Source: Heterotrichella gracilis
Lineage: Eukaryota; Sar; Xanthophyceae; Tribonematales; Xanthonemataceae
Direction: 5' to 3'
DNA: 64,000 bases
NCBI GenBank assembly: GCA_032358255.1
Contig: JAULBX010001447.1
Location: 1-64,000, forward strand
Positions 45,748 to 57,700 of this stretch are shown here, in pieces; the first letter of the stretch is position 1; the number at the start of each line of letters is the position of its first letter. Both the position numbers and the translations under genes were made by a program. The notes below the pieces were generated by a model. That model saw nothing but the letters and a program-made list of their open reading frames with translations, made no database searches and was not told where the DNA came from.

Positions 45748-48700
45748 ATGAGTGACGAAGAGGGCCTTGAAGACCTTGCATGGGCACAAGCAGAGCTAGA
45801 TGCGCTGCGGGCGACCCTGGGCACCAACTATAGACAGGTAGCTAGACCCCACCTGGACCCACATGGACCCTGGATCAACTGATCCCCTTGGGCAGTTGCT
45901 CTTCCTGACCCCGCACACCCTGCACCCGCCTGCGACCTGTGGTTGCCCTGTGGGGGGCCCCAACTCTCAACCCCTGCAAAGGGTTGAAACCCTGGGTTTT
46001 TTATTTTTCGTGGGTCACTGTGAGCTGGGTGCTGTGCAGGTGGTGGAGGAAGAGGAGGAGGAGTCCGATGGGCAGGAGGAGGACTGGCAGGCGCTGGAGG
46101 ACGCCTTAGATCAGGAGGATGAGCAACCAGGTGCGGGACCCGCCGATTGGGTTGCACTGTGGCAGTGTGGCACTGTAGCACAGAGAGTATTATGTGGCGA
46201 GGAGGGTGCCATCACACGACACCCCCAGTTGCCATCGTGGAGAGCATAGCACTAAAGTTTGATTAAAATGGTATCACATGGTGATATATGATGCACTGCA
46301 TTTTGATTTCCATGCTGTCTTGCCAACACTTCACCCGAGCATGCCACTTCTGAAGTCATTTGATCTGGCGTAAAGCTGGTTGCTGGGTGCGTCTGCTGAC
46401 CTCGTAACCATGGCTATCCAGTCACTATTTGAATGGGCATGTGGCCTCATGCGCGTGCCCTCGACCACACCTGGATGACAGATTGCGCACTGTGTGATTC
46501 CATCCCCTCACACCCCCTTTCGACTGCGCATGCCAGACCCTGACCAGGTGGCATGGGAAGAGGAGGAGGATGGGCGGCAAGAGGAGGTGGTGGGAGGCGT
46601 GGGGGGGCATAGTCCAGTGGAAGGCGAGGCCAAGGTAGGGGCTACGCGTACGCACATTGCACGCACAATGCTTTCATATCCAGCCTTTGCCGCAATCACG
46701 CTGGCATAGGCTGTGTCTGAACACAAAACCAGGCTTGAAATTTGTGTGCCTGCATGAGGGTTGCCTGTACCCAACTGCAGGCTCCACAGTCTCAGCTAGA
46801 GAAGCTCCGCCACGCCTTGTTACTCAACCGCCAGCTGCAACTGAAGCTGGGCACCCTGCTGGAGGGTTTTAAGGCAACCATCAACAAGAACGCAGCCATG
46901 CGGGAAACCATCCTGAAGAGCTACGTGGAGCTATCCAGCAGGAAGCAGGGGCAAGGTGGGGATTGGAAATGCACCGATGTCCTGTGATGCACAACTTGTG
47001 AAGAGAATACAATGTCTTGCCTGGCGCTTCAATCGAGAGCCATGTGCAGGGCTTTCAATGCATTTATTAGCACATAATACATCTGCAAATGCTGGTGTGT
47101 TGGCATGTGGTGATGGGCATTTCAGCCGACAACCATCCTAACTTTCCCTCACTAGTGCTAATCTGCATCCCCAGCTCGCCCAGACGCTCCCCAGGCATCC
47201 CACCCTACCCTCGCTTCGCACTTCTGGGTGTCGGACAATGGCGCCGCACCAGCGCCCAACCCGGACGCGCTGCGCCTGGCGCCTGTGCTGGCGCTGGTGC
47301 CCCCACAGTTCCCTGAGAGGCGGCGGTGGGGGCAGGCAGACAGTCAGGCGCTGCGGGAAGGGGTGCTACAGGCAGTTCGGGTAGGAAGCAGGTTGTTCTT
47401 AGGCTGCAGCCTGTTCTTAAGCCTTTTTTGACACAGTCATTACAGTACAGCCTTTGCGTGCAAGTGGGTGTTTGCAAGACCGAGCACGCACCTGATTGGG
47501 GGGCCAGGGCCAGAGCACGTGCATTTTTGATCCAGGTGTATGCATATACATGGACCGGTGCAAATTGCTGGGCTGTGCTTAGCTCAGTACATTGGGCACC
47601 ACGTGCATGCATATAGTGCATGCTGCCAGGGTGGGGCCAGCACCGCATGCAATCGCCATATGCCTTACCACTGACACAGAAATCTCCACAAGTGTAACTC
47701 TCAACCCCTCAGCAATCTTCTGGCTGGCTGAGGGTGGGCCTGTAATGTCCCTGCGAGACCTCTCCATCCAGGTGCCTAGGGCTTGAACATTGTCATGGCC
47801 ACCACCCACCGCTGTAGTCCCGCCTCAATGTACACCCTAAACCCTAACCCCGTAACCCTCAAACTACCACCCACCGCAGGAGTCCCGCCTCAATGCACAC
47901 TTGGTGGAGCTCCAAAAGCGGCTGGTGGTCCCAGGGGCAGATGTGCCAGCCTCTGAGCTAGACGCTGCGCTGCATGATGCGGAATCGCTGGATCTGCACT
48001 CCCCGGAGACGACAGGGGCAGTGGCCTCGTTCAGCGACAGGCAGTGGGCACGCGTCGCGGCGCGCAGCGTGCAGCGGTTTGGCTGGGAGGAGTGCCGGGA
48101 GGCGTGGGGACGGGGACTGGATGGCGGTGGTGGCGGCGGCGACGGCGGCGGTGGTGGTGGGTGGAGTGAGGAGGAGGATGCGCAGCTGCTTCAGCTGGCT
48201 GAGGAGCACAAGCAACACAACGTAGGTGCAGCAGGGAGAGCAGCAGGGAGGCCATGATGGAGTTTCCACTGTCTGCATGCCGTGCTGTCGCCACCGTGTT
48301 CGTGCGTGCATCACCTGTGCACTGGATTTTTTTCTTTTGCGGCTGCCTGCTCCTGGCTTGTCGTAAAAGTCACCGGGACAGGTGACTTGGAGACTTGCGT
48401 TGGGTTGCTGGCAAGTGTGGCTGTTCCAACCTGCGTGGAAGCATACAGTTTTTGCCTCTCAGTCCTTGGATGTGCTCATCACTCCTGTGTGTTTCCTCCC
48501 CAGTGGCCCGCTGTCGCCGCCTCCCTTGGAGGGAGCCATCCCCCTTGGGCCTGCCTGCAGCGCTGGAGGAGGCTGCGCCAAAACCCTAACCAGGGTCGCC
48601 TGCAGCCGCGCAAGTGGACGCAACAGGAGGATGATACGCTCAAGATTGAGGTGGCCAAGTACGGCGCACGCAACTGGCAGGTGCGTGGTTGGCATTGAAT

Positions 48701-50816
48701 GGAGACAATGGGAATGGGCGTTTGCACATGTGACTGCTTCTGTCAGGGCACACGCATTTCTATGTGGTAGTGCTTCCCATGCAGGTAAATTTTACTAAAT
48801 TGGTTATAAGTAAAAAGGAAACAGTTGAATTTGATTCTTTTATAAAAAGTTCCAATAATCGTAATAACAGCCACTTGAAATCATTCCTTGGAACCGGTGA
48901 GAATTGAACTCCCCCGCAACTCTCGCTGCAGAAAATTGCTGCTGCTCTGCCCGGTCGCGACACCAACAGCGTGAAGCACCGCTGGCGCGACGTGCTTGCC
49001 GATGACTTCAAGAAGGGCAAGTGGAGCCAGGCAGAGGACCAGCTGCTGCTGCAGGGGTTGGAGCTGTATGGCAAGGGCCAGTGGGCAAAGATTGCTAAGC
49101 TCATACCTGGTCGCAATGATGGGCAGGTGAGGAGGTTGCCCGTTACAGTGCTAGACACACTACTCAGATGGGCAATTGAAGCTGGTATTCGAGCCTGTTG
49201 GGTTGCAATAGCGGCACATGTGATGTCTCAACCCTGAAGGCACATCCCGGGCATTGGGTGGCAGGCACTTTTAGCAGTGTGCACCTTCTAAGGTGCACAT
49301 TGCTAAAGCTTGAGATGAAACAAGCTAAAGCTTGTTTCATCTCCAGTCAGTAGCATAGCCAGTGTTGAGGGAAGCAACAAACAATGAACGCACGATGGCA
49401 CTGTGCGATCTGTACTACTGCAAGGCCTCTTTGTTTGTGGGTGATGACCCTGGTGGCAGCAGCAGACACCCTATCGGACTTCTTGCTGCCCCGCTGCAGG
49501 CGCGTGAGCGGTGGACCAACCTTTTGGACCCCTCCCTCAAATTGGGCCAGGCCTGGACCCCCGAGGAGGACCTTGCGCTGGCAGCGGCTGTGGAGGCGGT
49601 GCAGGGGGAGCGAGGGAGGATAAAGTGGTCGGAGGTGGCTGCCCACCTGCTCGGGCGCACCGACAACCACTGCCTTAGGAGGTGGAAGCTGATGCAGAAG
49701 CAGGAGGAGGGGGGTGAAGGGGGTGGGGGGGGTGGGGGGGGGGTGAAGGTACAGGGTGCTGCAGTTGTGGAGCAAGGGGTGGAGAACACAGCTAAGCGAA
49801 AGCGGGACAGCAAGGGGGGTGCGAAAGGCAAGGCAAGGGGAGGGAGGGCCCCTCCCCACCCTGGTGCCTCACCCCGCACCAACACCCGCACACCTAAGGC
49901 CAAGGATCCGCACCCCCGTGTATCCCCCACAGGCACTGAGCAACGAGGACAGAGGGCCACAGCACCAGCTTCAACCACAGCGTTCCCGCCACATGCACCA
50001 CCCACCACAGCCACCACCAGTGAGGTTGCGCCTGCAGCGGCAGTGGGGAAAGGCGCCCGACTTGGCAAGGGCAAAGGGCGTGCAACGAAGCGATCCAAAC
50101 AACACACTGATGATGTACCAGCTGGGGATGCTACCCTTCAGCCCCCACTACTGGATCCAATCCCAGCGCAGCCTGCTGCAGCTGGAAGGGTGCAAACAGG
50201 AGGCCAAATGCCACCTGGCATTACCCTCCAGGGCCACGCGCGGAGATCACATGCCTCGCCGCGTGCGGGGGGTGGCAGCGTGGCCGATGGTGCAGGCGCG
50301 TCGCCGCGACATGCGGTGCGCGTGCGGGGTCGGGCCACCAGCCCGCATGCAACACAGCCGGCATCGCCATCGGCACGCAAGCGCTCGTCGCGGCCCCTTG
50401 CGGGAGAGGATGCCGTCGCGCCGCGACATGCGGTGCGCAGCCGAGGCGGCGCGGCCAGCGCGCATGCCTCATCGCCGGCATCACCACCGCCAGGCAAGCG
50501 CCCGTCACCGCCGCCTGATCTTCTGCTGGAGGATGGCCCTGCATTGCGGCGACCTGTGGGGGGTGCGCGGGGTGGCGCCGCCAGCAAGCGCGCTGCGGCA
50601 CCGGCACCTTTGTCGCCAAAGCCGCGCCCCGCAACGACAGCGCAACAGGAACTCGAGGTGCGGCCCATGCCCCGTGCGCGGAAGGGCCAGAAAGGTGCGC
50701 GCTTATGGGATGGGGCAGCGGTGCAGGCTGGGGTGGGGTCTCCTCCGCCTGGACTGGGTGGCGGTGAGCCAGTGGGTGGCAAGCGCAAGAGGAAGCCAGT
50801 GGTGCGCTTCGAGTGA
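45748..50816 (+). CDS. SNAPC4: SNAPc subunit 4 (SNAP190)-like MYB protein
   Basis: Nine exons: 45748-45837, 46040-46130, 46537-46634, 46781-46955, 47175-47380, 47880-48221, 48504-48680, 48932-49126 and 49500-50816. All phases fit and give 896 aa. The acidic N-terminus (VVEEEEEESDGQEEDW) is followed by a coiled segment QLEKLRHALLLNRQLQLKLG. Four and a half MYB repeats follow. The half repeat ends SVQRFGWEECREAWG (about 275-290). Full repeats begin at WSEEEDAQLLQLAEE (about 313), WTQQEDDTLKIEVAKYG, WSQAEDQLLLQGLELYGKGQ and WTPEEDLALAAAVEAVQ. Their third helices include CLQRWRRLR, SVKHRWRDVL, ARERWTNLL and CLRRWKLM. A 4.5-repeat MYB array is the hallmark of SNAP190, which binds the proximal sequence element of snRNA promoters for Pol II and Pol III. 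The last 370 residues are disordered, Pro/Ala/Arg/Lys-rich, with internal repeats. Another, unrelated 4.5-repeat MYB is possible but less likely. Confidence 0.87.
47801..47900. repeat. Duplicated splice acceptor and exon start around CCCTAAA motifs
   Basis: The 35-bp segment accacccaccgc..gagtcc ending at caatg.acac occurs at 47801-47835 and 47866-47900, differing at three positions. The right copy is the true acceptor and first 21 bases of SNAPC4 exon 6. The left copy is an intronic decoy that still ends in AG. The 30-bp spacer contains cctaaaccctaacccc. Confidence 0.92.
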
Positions 50817-51771
50817 GGCGGCCGGGGGTTGAGAAGGGGGGGACATGTGATGGTATCTTGCACCAGCTTGACATCGGATGTGGCCATACCATTCTGGATG
50901 GCATGTGCTGTGGACTTCTGCCCGCTGTATACTAGAATTGCCGCAGTGCTACGTTTTGCCGCCATCGCAAGGTACTTGTATCCTAGTCAGCATGTTATTT
51001 ATATCACACGATGCTGAGCTCAGAAAGCGTTCATGAACCAGACATCTTGGTACTGGCTTGCTTTCATATGACGTAGTGCGGGCAGAGGACTTGGTGCCTG
51101 CAAAACTCTGAGTCGCAATGCCATTGCTTGCTGGATGGCTAGCCATAGCTATGCCTTGATTGCATATTTTTGAGAGCACACTCAGATGCTGGTACACAGC
51201 ATGCCTTCAAAGTCCCAAGTTTGTCACTAGCTTTCATTTTTTTCTTTCTCCCAACCTGCACAGGCACTGTGCCTCGTTGGTACCACACCTCAAGGCATGC
51301 ATGCATGTCATGCACATGCCAAACTCCATAGGACCTCCATGTTCGATTACTGTGGGCGACAGCAACCAGCCAAGGTGGCCTCACGGTTGGCAGACGGGAA
51401 GTCCAGACTGAGTACATGAACCCCGGTGTCAAGAGCCGGGGCTTCAGTCGGGGCTTCTTTACCCCCCTTGGTGTGGTAAACTTTGCGAACACGTGTTCAA
51501 TCCCTTTGCTAACTCACCTGTCCCAAATGGCGCCCTCGAAGTCCCAGGAGTTAACGACAACCAGCAGACCCAAAGTGGGCCAACTCACCCTTCAGAAGCC
51601 ACTCGAAGGCTGAGATTCTTTTCCAATCTCTGAAACTCTACCATCTGCTGAAAAGTCACTCGTTCACAGCTTCCCAGCCAGTGTTGAGCTTACAGGGCAC
51701 TGCGAATGGTGCTTGATGCCGCCGCTGAACTGCGCTATTTGACCGGTATGTGATCAGCAGCACGCCTCGCC
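50817..51771. other. Intergenic region, no gene seen
   Basis: This lies between the SNAPC4-like stop and the ABCG start. It should contain the SNAPC4 3' UTR and the ABCG promoter. No frame is supportable. Confidence 0.5.
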
Positions 51772-54700
51772 ATGCACAGAGACAAACATCGTGGCGCTTT
51801 GGGCGTCGGGTTACTATTGGTGGTCTGCGCTGTCGTGGCTTCGGAAGGCGTTGACATAGACAAAAGTAAGGATGGCAGCCACCCTTTTGCCTGAAATGGG
51901 ACTATGTGTTACACAGACACGCGAGGCCATTCTACTTGCCAGTCGTATCAGGTGCCGAGGTGAATTGTGATGTGCATGCATATGGCATGCATGCACCGAC
52001 CCGTTTGAGGGTTTAAAAGGCCATCGTCGTTCCACTTGGCAGATACTGCTCGGGAGCCTTGTTTTCAAGTTTTTTAGCTACAAGTATATTTTTTGAAGCA
52101 ATAGGTCCAGTTTTTATGCAGGGTAAGTTTGCAATGCGTAAACTGCCATGCCCTCCCCCCGACAGTCCTGCTGTCCACTGTTTGTTCTCGTATCCCTTTC
52201 TTGCGTGCCCAAGTTGTTGAGCTATTCCCCCCCTCGGTTTTGGTTTTCCAAGTCTGCATCTGCATAGCGCACAGACCCGCAACCTGCACTCCCGCTTGTG
52301 TGCACACATCCACAGATTGGTGCTGTTGCCACCGTGGCCCTTTTCCTCCTCGCCGCCCCCGTAACCTCGCCAGTGCCCGTAATTGTAACCTGCACCTATA
52401 CTAACCACGGTGTCACCCACTTGCCATGGCTGACCCCTTCCTTCCGTTCCTCCGCCTCCAGTTTGCCCCAACAGCGTTGGAAACAACGACCCCTTCTGCT
52501 ACAACGGGGGTACACTACAGGGTGCCAACAACACTGACCAAACCAACTGCGCATCCTGCGACTGCCCTGATGGCTGGGGAGGGGTGGACTGCTCAGGTGG
52601 GTTATGGCAAACCCTAAACTCTAATCCAAAACCCTAAAGTTAACTGTAATAAAGATTCTGCCCCGGCGGAGGACCCTGGCTTGCAGCAAATTGCCTTAGC
52701 GTTCAAATCCCAGCACACCACATAAGGGATTGCAGGGGAAGCGTATGAGCTGGGTGTGTTGTTGGGGACAGCATTGCAACCACCAGGGGCTGTAAGCGCC
52801 CCTGCATATGCAGGCTATGGAACGTCCTCCAATAATGTGCCACACGCTTCTCCTCCCCACCCGCACCCCCACTCCCACCCTCACCCCAATCCCCTTCGCA
52901 TGCAGTCCATGTGCCCCCCTGCCACACGCACGCCAACCCCAATGACTGTCAACTCCTCAGCCAGCTGACCCTCTACCGTGTGTTCACCACAGTGTGCAAG
53001 GAGGCCGAGGCATGCCCACAAGTGCAGGACCCCACCGGCGCCTGGATCCCCGCCCGGTCCTGCGACACCACCACCATCAACCCCTCAGACTACGAGATGA
53101 CGCGCGGCAAGACCCTCTCCTGCACCTGCGGGGGCATCGAGGGCGACCAGCTGTCTGAGTATGCCTGCAAGCTGCAGCCTGAAACCAATTGGATGATCCA
53201 GATCCATGGGGCGGAGTCGATGGATGACTACCGGGCCAATGGGCTGTCAGCATATGTGGTTGAGCGTGCAGGGATGCCCTCCCAGGACTTTGTGGGGGAC
53301 TGCGAGAAGTATAAGAAGATTGGCATGGTGCGGGGAGGGGAAGGGCAGGGTGGGTGTTTGTCATTTTTTGGGTTGTCCTTGCGCAGCGGTGGTCTGGCGC
53401 TGTGCGCCTGGATGCAGTGGGCTGCTTTATTGGATGACTTTGGAGGTTTGTTTCTGTGCGAGAAGTGAAAGACAGGTACTTCAAGGTCATTTAATTGATT
53501 GGTGTAGAGAAGTAATTGTTATCCATTGTTCTAAAAAGCAATGTTTATAAATATCATTTGATTTATCATGCACGCCTTCCTGTGCCGCAGGGCTGCCCCA
53601 CCACAGAGAAGTGGCGCTACGCGTATGCGGGGGTGTGGGAGGGCAACTTCACGCACTGCAGCTGGGGACCAGGCCCCTGCACCGCACCCATGACGGGGGA
53701 CGACTGCCTGGTGTACACATGCGAGGGGGTGGAGGTGGAGTGCCCTCCGTCATGTGAGTCTCACCCTACTAGGGAGATGCAAGGGTGCTGTTGACGGGCA
53801 AATCTGCACATGCCCATCACGGCATGTGACCACACCCATGTGACCACGCTCGCCACCTCTTCCAGGCGCCCAAGTGCACATCTTTTCATTGACCCCAGCT
53901 CTTTTATTAAAAGCCATCATATTGTAAAATTTTATGGCTTTAAATGAAGGTTTTGGGCCAATGGATAGATGTGCACTTTGGCAGCCCTGAAAGAGGTGGT
54001 GGGTGTGTAAAGTTGCCAAGCGCACACTTATTCGTTGAACCAATAGCCTTTCTTGTGAAAATTGGTTGTAGCATGCCAATGCCACTTAATGCCAACTAAA
54101 CGTAGGGGCGCCCAAGTGCCCCGGTTGGAAGACCACCGCCTGCGCCCGGCCCGAGGGTGAGCCGGAGCCCTACTACCAGCACCACTGCAACCCACTCACC
54201 TACCCGATGAACGACCACAAGCTGTGGCTGGCATGCAAGGCGGACCAGCTGAACGGCACCAACGGGCCATACTACCAGTGCTACATCTCGCAGGTGGGTG
54301 AGGTTCTGGAATAAGCAACTAGAGGACTTGAGTAGGGTTTTGGCAGGGTTTGGTAGGGTTCCTGTAGGTGTCTGCAAGCAAATGTGGTTGTAACTGCGAG
54401 ACGGGGCTTGGTATGAAATTGTGAACTGCAGTACAGTCGTGGTGCGTTTTTAGCCAGATGAGCGCGGGTATGCATCGCCCCAGTTCGACAGCCAATAGAC
54501 TTTTAGTATCCAGATGTTGGCCAGCCATGCTGATCACTGTACTTCTATTGACCTCTTTCACCCGGCGCTTGGTCCGCATGGGACCTAATAGTTTACCATT
54601 GCACCAATTTGTTTGTGGATGGTACAATGCTGGACCCCTGGATTAAACCCCCTCACACCCTGCCCCCCCCTCTTGCATGCTTACATGACATGACATGACA

Positions 54701-57700
54701 TGACATGACATGACATGACATGACATGACATGACATGACATGACATGACATGACATTAGATTACATTACATTACATTACATTACATTACATTGCATCACA
54801 TTACATTACATTACATCACATCACATCACATCACATGCATGCAGGTGGGTCAGCTCCTGGGTGCGGTGGGGCTGCAGTGCATCACAGGCACATGCAACTA
54901 CGAGGCGCCAGCACCACCACCAGCCCCACCACCGCCACCCCACTGGCGCTGGATGCACCCCGAGGGCGCGGCGATAGTGGCGGTGGGGGTGGTGGCGGCT
55001 GCGCTGGTGGTTGTGGCCGCCCTGCTGATCAAGCGGGATGATGACAAGAGCAAGGCGTTTGTTGGGCAGTGGGCGCACGGTAAGGGTTTTGATAGGGTTT
55101 AAATGCGACAATTGCAAGAGTTTGGGCGGACGGTGAGGGTTTGGGCCTTGTTGTAGGGTTTGGGCATGGTGAGGGTGTGTGTCACAATTGCATAGGGTGC
55201 CAGTGCAGCATCTCCTGCCCGTGACCGCTGCTCAGTGGATGTTACTGGGCTCCTCACTGCCAAGGTCTGTATGTACATCATGTGACTGGATGATACATGT
55301 ACATAAGACATCCATTTACACCTGTAATCAAAGGCCTCCTGGTCTGTAGCTCCATTTCCAAGCCCAACCAAAATCAGCATTTGGAACATGTCCACCCCCT
55401 TTGTAGGGTGTCGCTGGCCTGGTATCACAGCCACTGAACAGGCTTTAATGGATGTATTTGTTGTGCAGGCCTGGCTGATCAGTTGCTGGATGGCGGCGAC
55501 ATGTCATTGGATGCGTTTGATGACCTGGTTGGATCGGGGCAGGCGGGTGTGCGATCAGTGCTGCAATGGGTGGACATACACTACAGCGTACCACTGGTGC
55601 GGATGAGAAGCCTCGCCAGTAGGGCAAATTGTATCATACTCTTGTCTGGTCTTAAAGATAATCGAGATATACTGCAAAAATGCAGAAATAAATGCTGCAT
55701 GTTGCAGCACCCTTAGCTGTCAGGGATATGGCTGATGCATGCAGTTGATTAGGTAGTGGCTTGCATTCCAGCAGTACAGCCAGATTAACAACCTGTCTAT
55801 GAACACCAATTAGATTACCTGATGCACCAGTCTCCTCCTTTATCAACCTGCAGGGGTACCAGGGCACAAAGCACATTCTGAAGGGGGTGTCGGGAATCGC
55901 CGGCGAAATGCCAGACTCCGGCACCAACCACAGCATGCTGGCCATTTTGGGCCCCTCGGGCGCCGGGAAGACCACATTGCTTGACACCCTGGCGGGCAGA
56001 AAGGACCCTGCTGGGCTCTCGGGGGACATTTTCGTCAATGGGCACCTGGTCAGCCCCCGCCAAATGCGCCACCTGGCAGGGTGGGTCCCTCGGCATTTGT
56101 GCCCTCTGGGGTGATATGTGGTTGCATGCGTTGAACAATCGAACATATGCATGGCCAGCTGGCTGCAATCCCAAGCAAGGAATTGTATATGATCCCTTGC
56201 CTTGTGGGCACCCTACATACACCCTCATAGAGTTTTTGCAAATTTACACCCTGATGGCAATTCACCCTGAGTTCGGTTTTCTGCCTTAGGTATGTCCTCC
56301 AAGACGACGTCCTCCCCGGCACCAGCACTGTGTGGGAGTACCTGCAGTTCCAGGCCACCCTGCGCATGGGGGCGGGCAGCAACCAGCGGCAGCAGGACGC
56401 ACGCATATGGCAGGTGGGGGGCTGGGGGCTGTTTGCATTCTGTGGGGGGAGCTGCAAAAGGGGCGTGCGCTGTTGGGGGCTTAGGATTGTCCCACTTGCG
56501 CGTGGATATTTACCAGAGGCTTTAAGGATGGTGGTGGATGTGCAACTGAACGCATGTCCACCGGGCTTGCCTTTAGCCATTGTGGCTTGGTCACATTGCA
56601 AATCATTGGACATGCTGATTGTGAAAATTGACAGCGGTCCAGGATCCCTGGTTCCTTCACCCGCAAAATGGGCGCCACCTGCACTTTTGTCCACTTCCTC
56701 AAATATCAGCATACTCCCTAGACCACACCACCACCACTGTTTACCCTTGACACCACACCACCCTCCCCCCTCTCCCAGGTGATGAAGCAGCTGGGCTTGA
56801 CGCGTGTGGCGCACAACCAGATAGGCAGCGAGTTCAGGCGGGGCCTGAGCGGTGGTGAGAAGCGGCGCGTGTCCATTGCGGTGGAGCTGCTGACATCACC
56901 CGCGCTGCTGTTCCTGGATGAGCCAACCACGGGTAAGGGTAATCGGCCCACAACCACGCATGTCCCATACCACACATCCCAAAGCTAGTGGCCTAATATA
57001 GTATTGTATTGTATGTTGGTGACTCACTGATGAGATATAAGTGATGGCTGTACACAGTCCACCAAGTGCCTACTGCGTGGCAAATAGGTCCCATGATCTC
57101 CTAGGCCCTCTCGCCCCCCAATTAAGGCCTGCGATGCACCTGCTCTGTTCTCTCTTTGGGCCAGTATGAATAACCCTCCCCCACTACCTGCAGGCCTTGA
57201 CAGCACCAACGCTGCGCGCGTGGTTGACATCCTGTCCCACCTGTCCGACTCTGGAGTGAACGTGGTGATGTCCATCCACCAGCCCAGGCCAGATGTGTTC
57301 AGGCTCATGACCCGGGTCATGCTGCTCACAGGAAATGGACAGGTGGGTGGGGAGGGTGTGTCTGGGGGGAGGGAAGATGAGGGAGCTTCATTTCAGGCAG
57401 TGGCCAGGGGTGTGTGGCATGTGGGAAAGGCAGAAGTGTTGCCTTGCTTGGCGTCGCTTGTGCAAAGCTGGCTGCTAATCTGACTGTATTGCTGTGATGC
57501 ATGTGCAAAGATAATCATAGTTGGCTCGCATTGCACTGATGGCCTTTCTCGCCGACTGTAAGTACCATCACGCCTTGCCCTTAATACGCTCCCCACATAT
57601 TTAAAGACAGTGCCCCCCTTCTCCAGGTTGTGTTCAGCGGGCCAGTGAGCCTTGCCGCCACCTACTTTGCCGAGCTTGGCTACACCCCTGATGACCCCTC

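Noticed and set aside
47592-47786. Extra SNAPC4 exon containing AIFWLAEGGPVMSLRDL
   Set aside because: It cannot be inserted in phase between exons 47380 and 47880, which already join directly in phase 0.
48884-48932. tRNA T-arm-like sequence on the minus strand (gagttcaattctc)
   Set aside because: No matching acceptor, D or anticodon arms at the right distances. It overlaps the acceptor side of a SNAPC4 intron and is probably chance.
49756-50832. 358-codon plus-strand open frame and long minus-strand frames over the SNAPC4 tail
   Set aside because: They are shadows of the GC-rich, low-complexity last SNAPC4 exon. They read as Arg/His/Pro runs with no domain, whereas the chosen frame continues directly from the MYB repeats.
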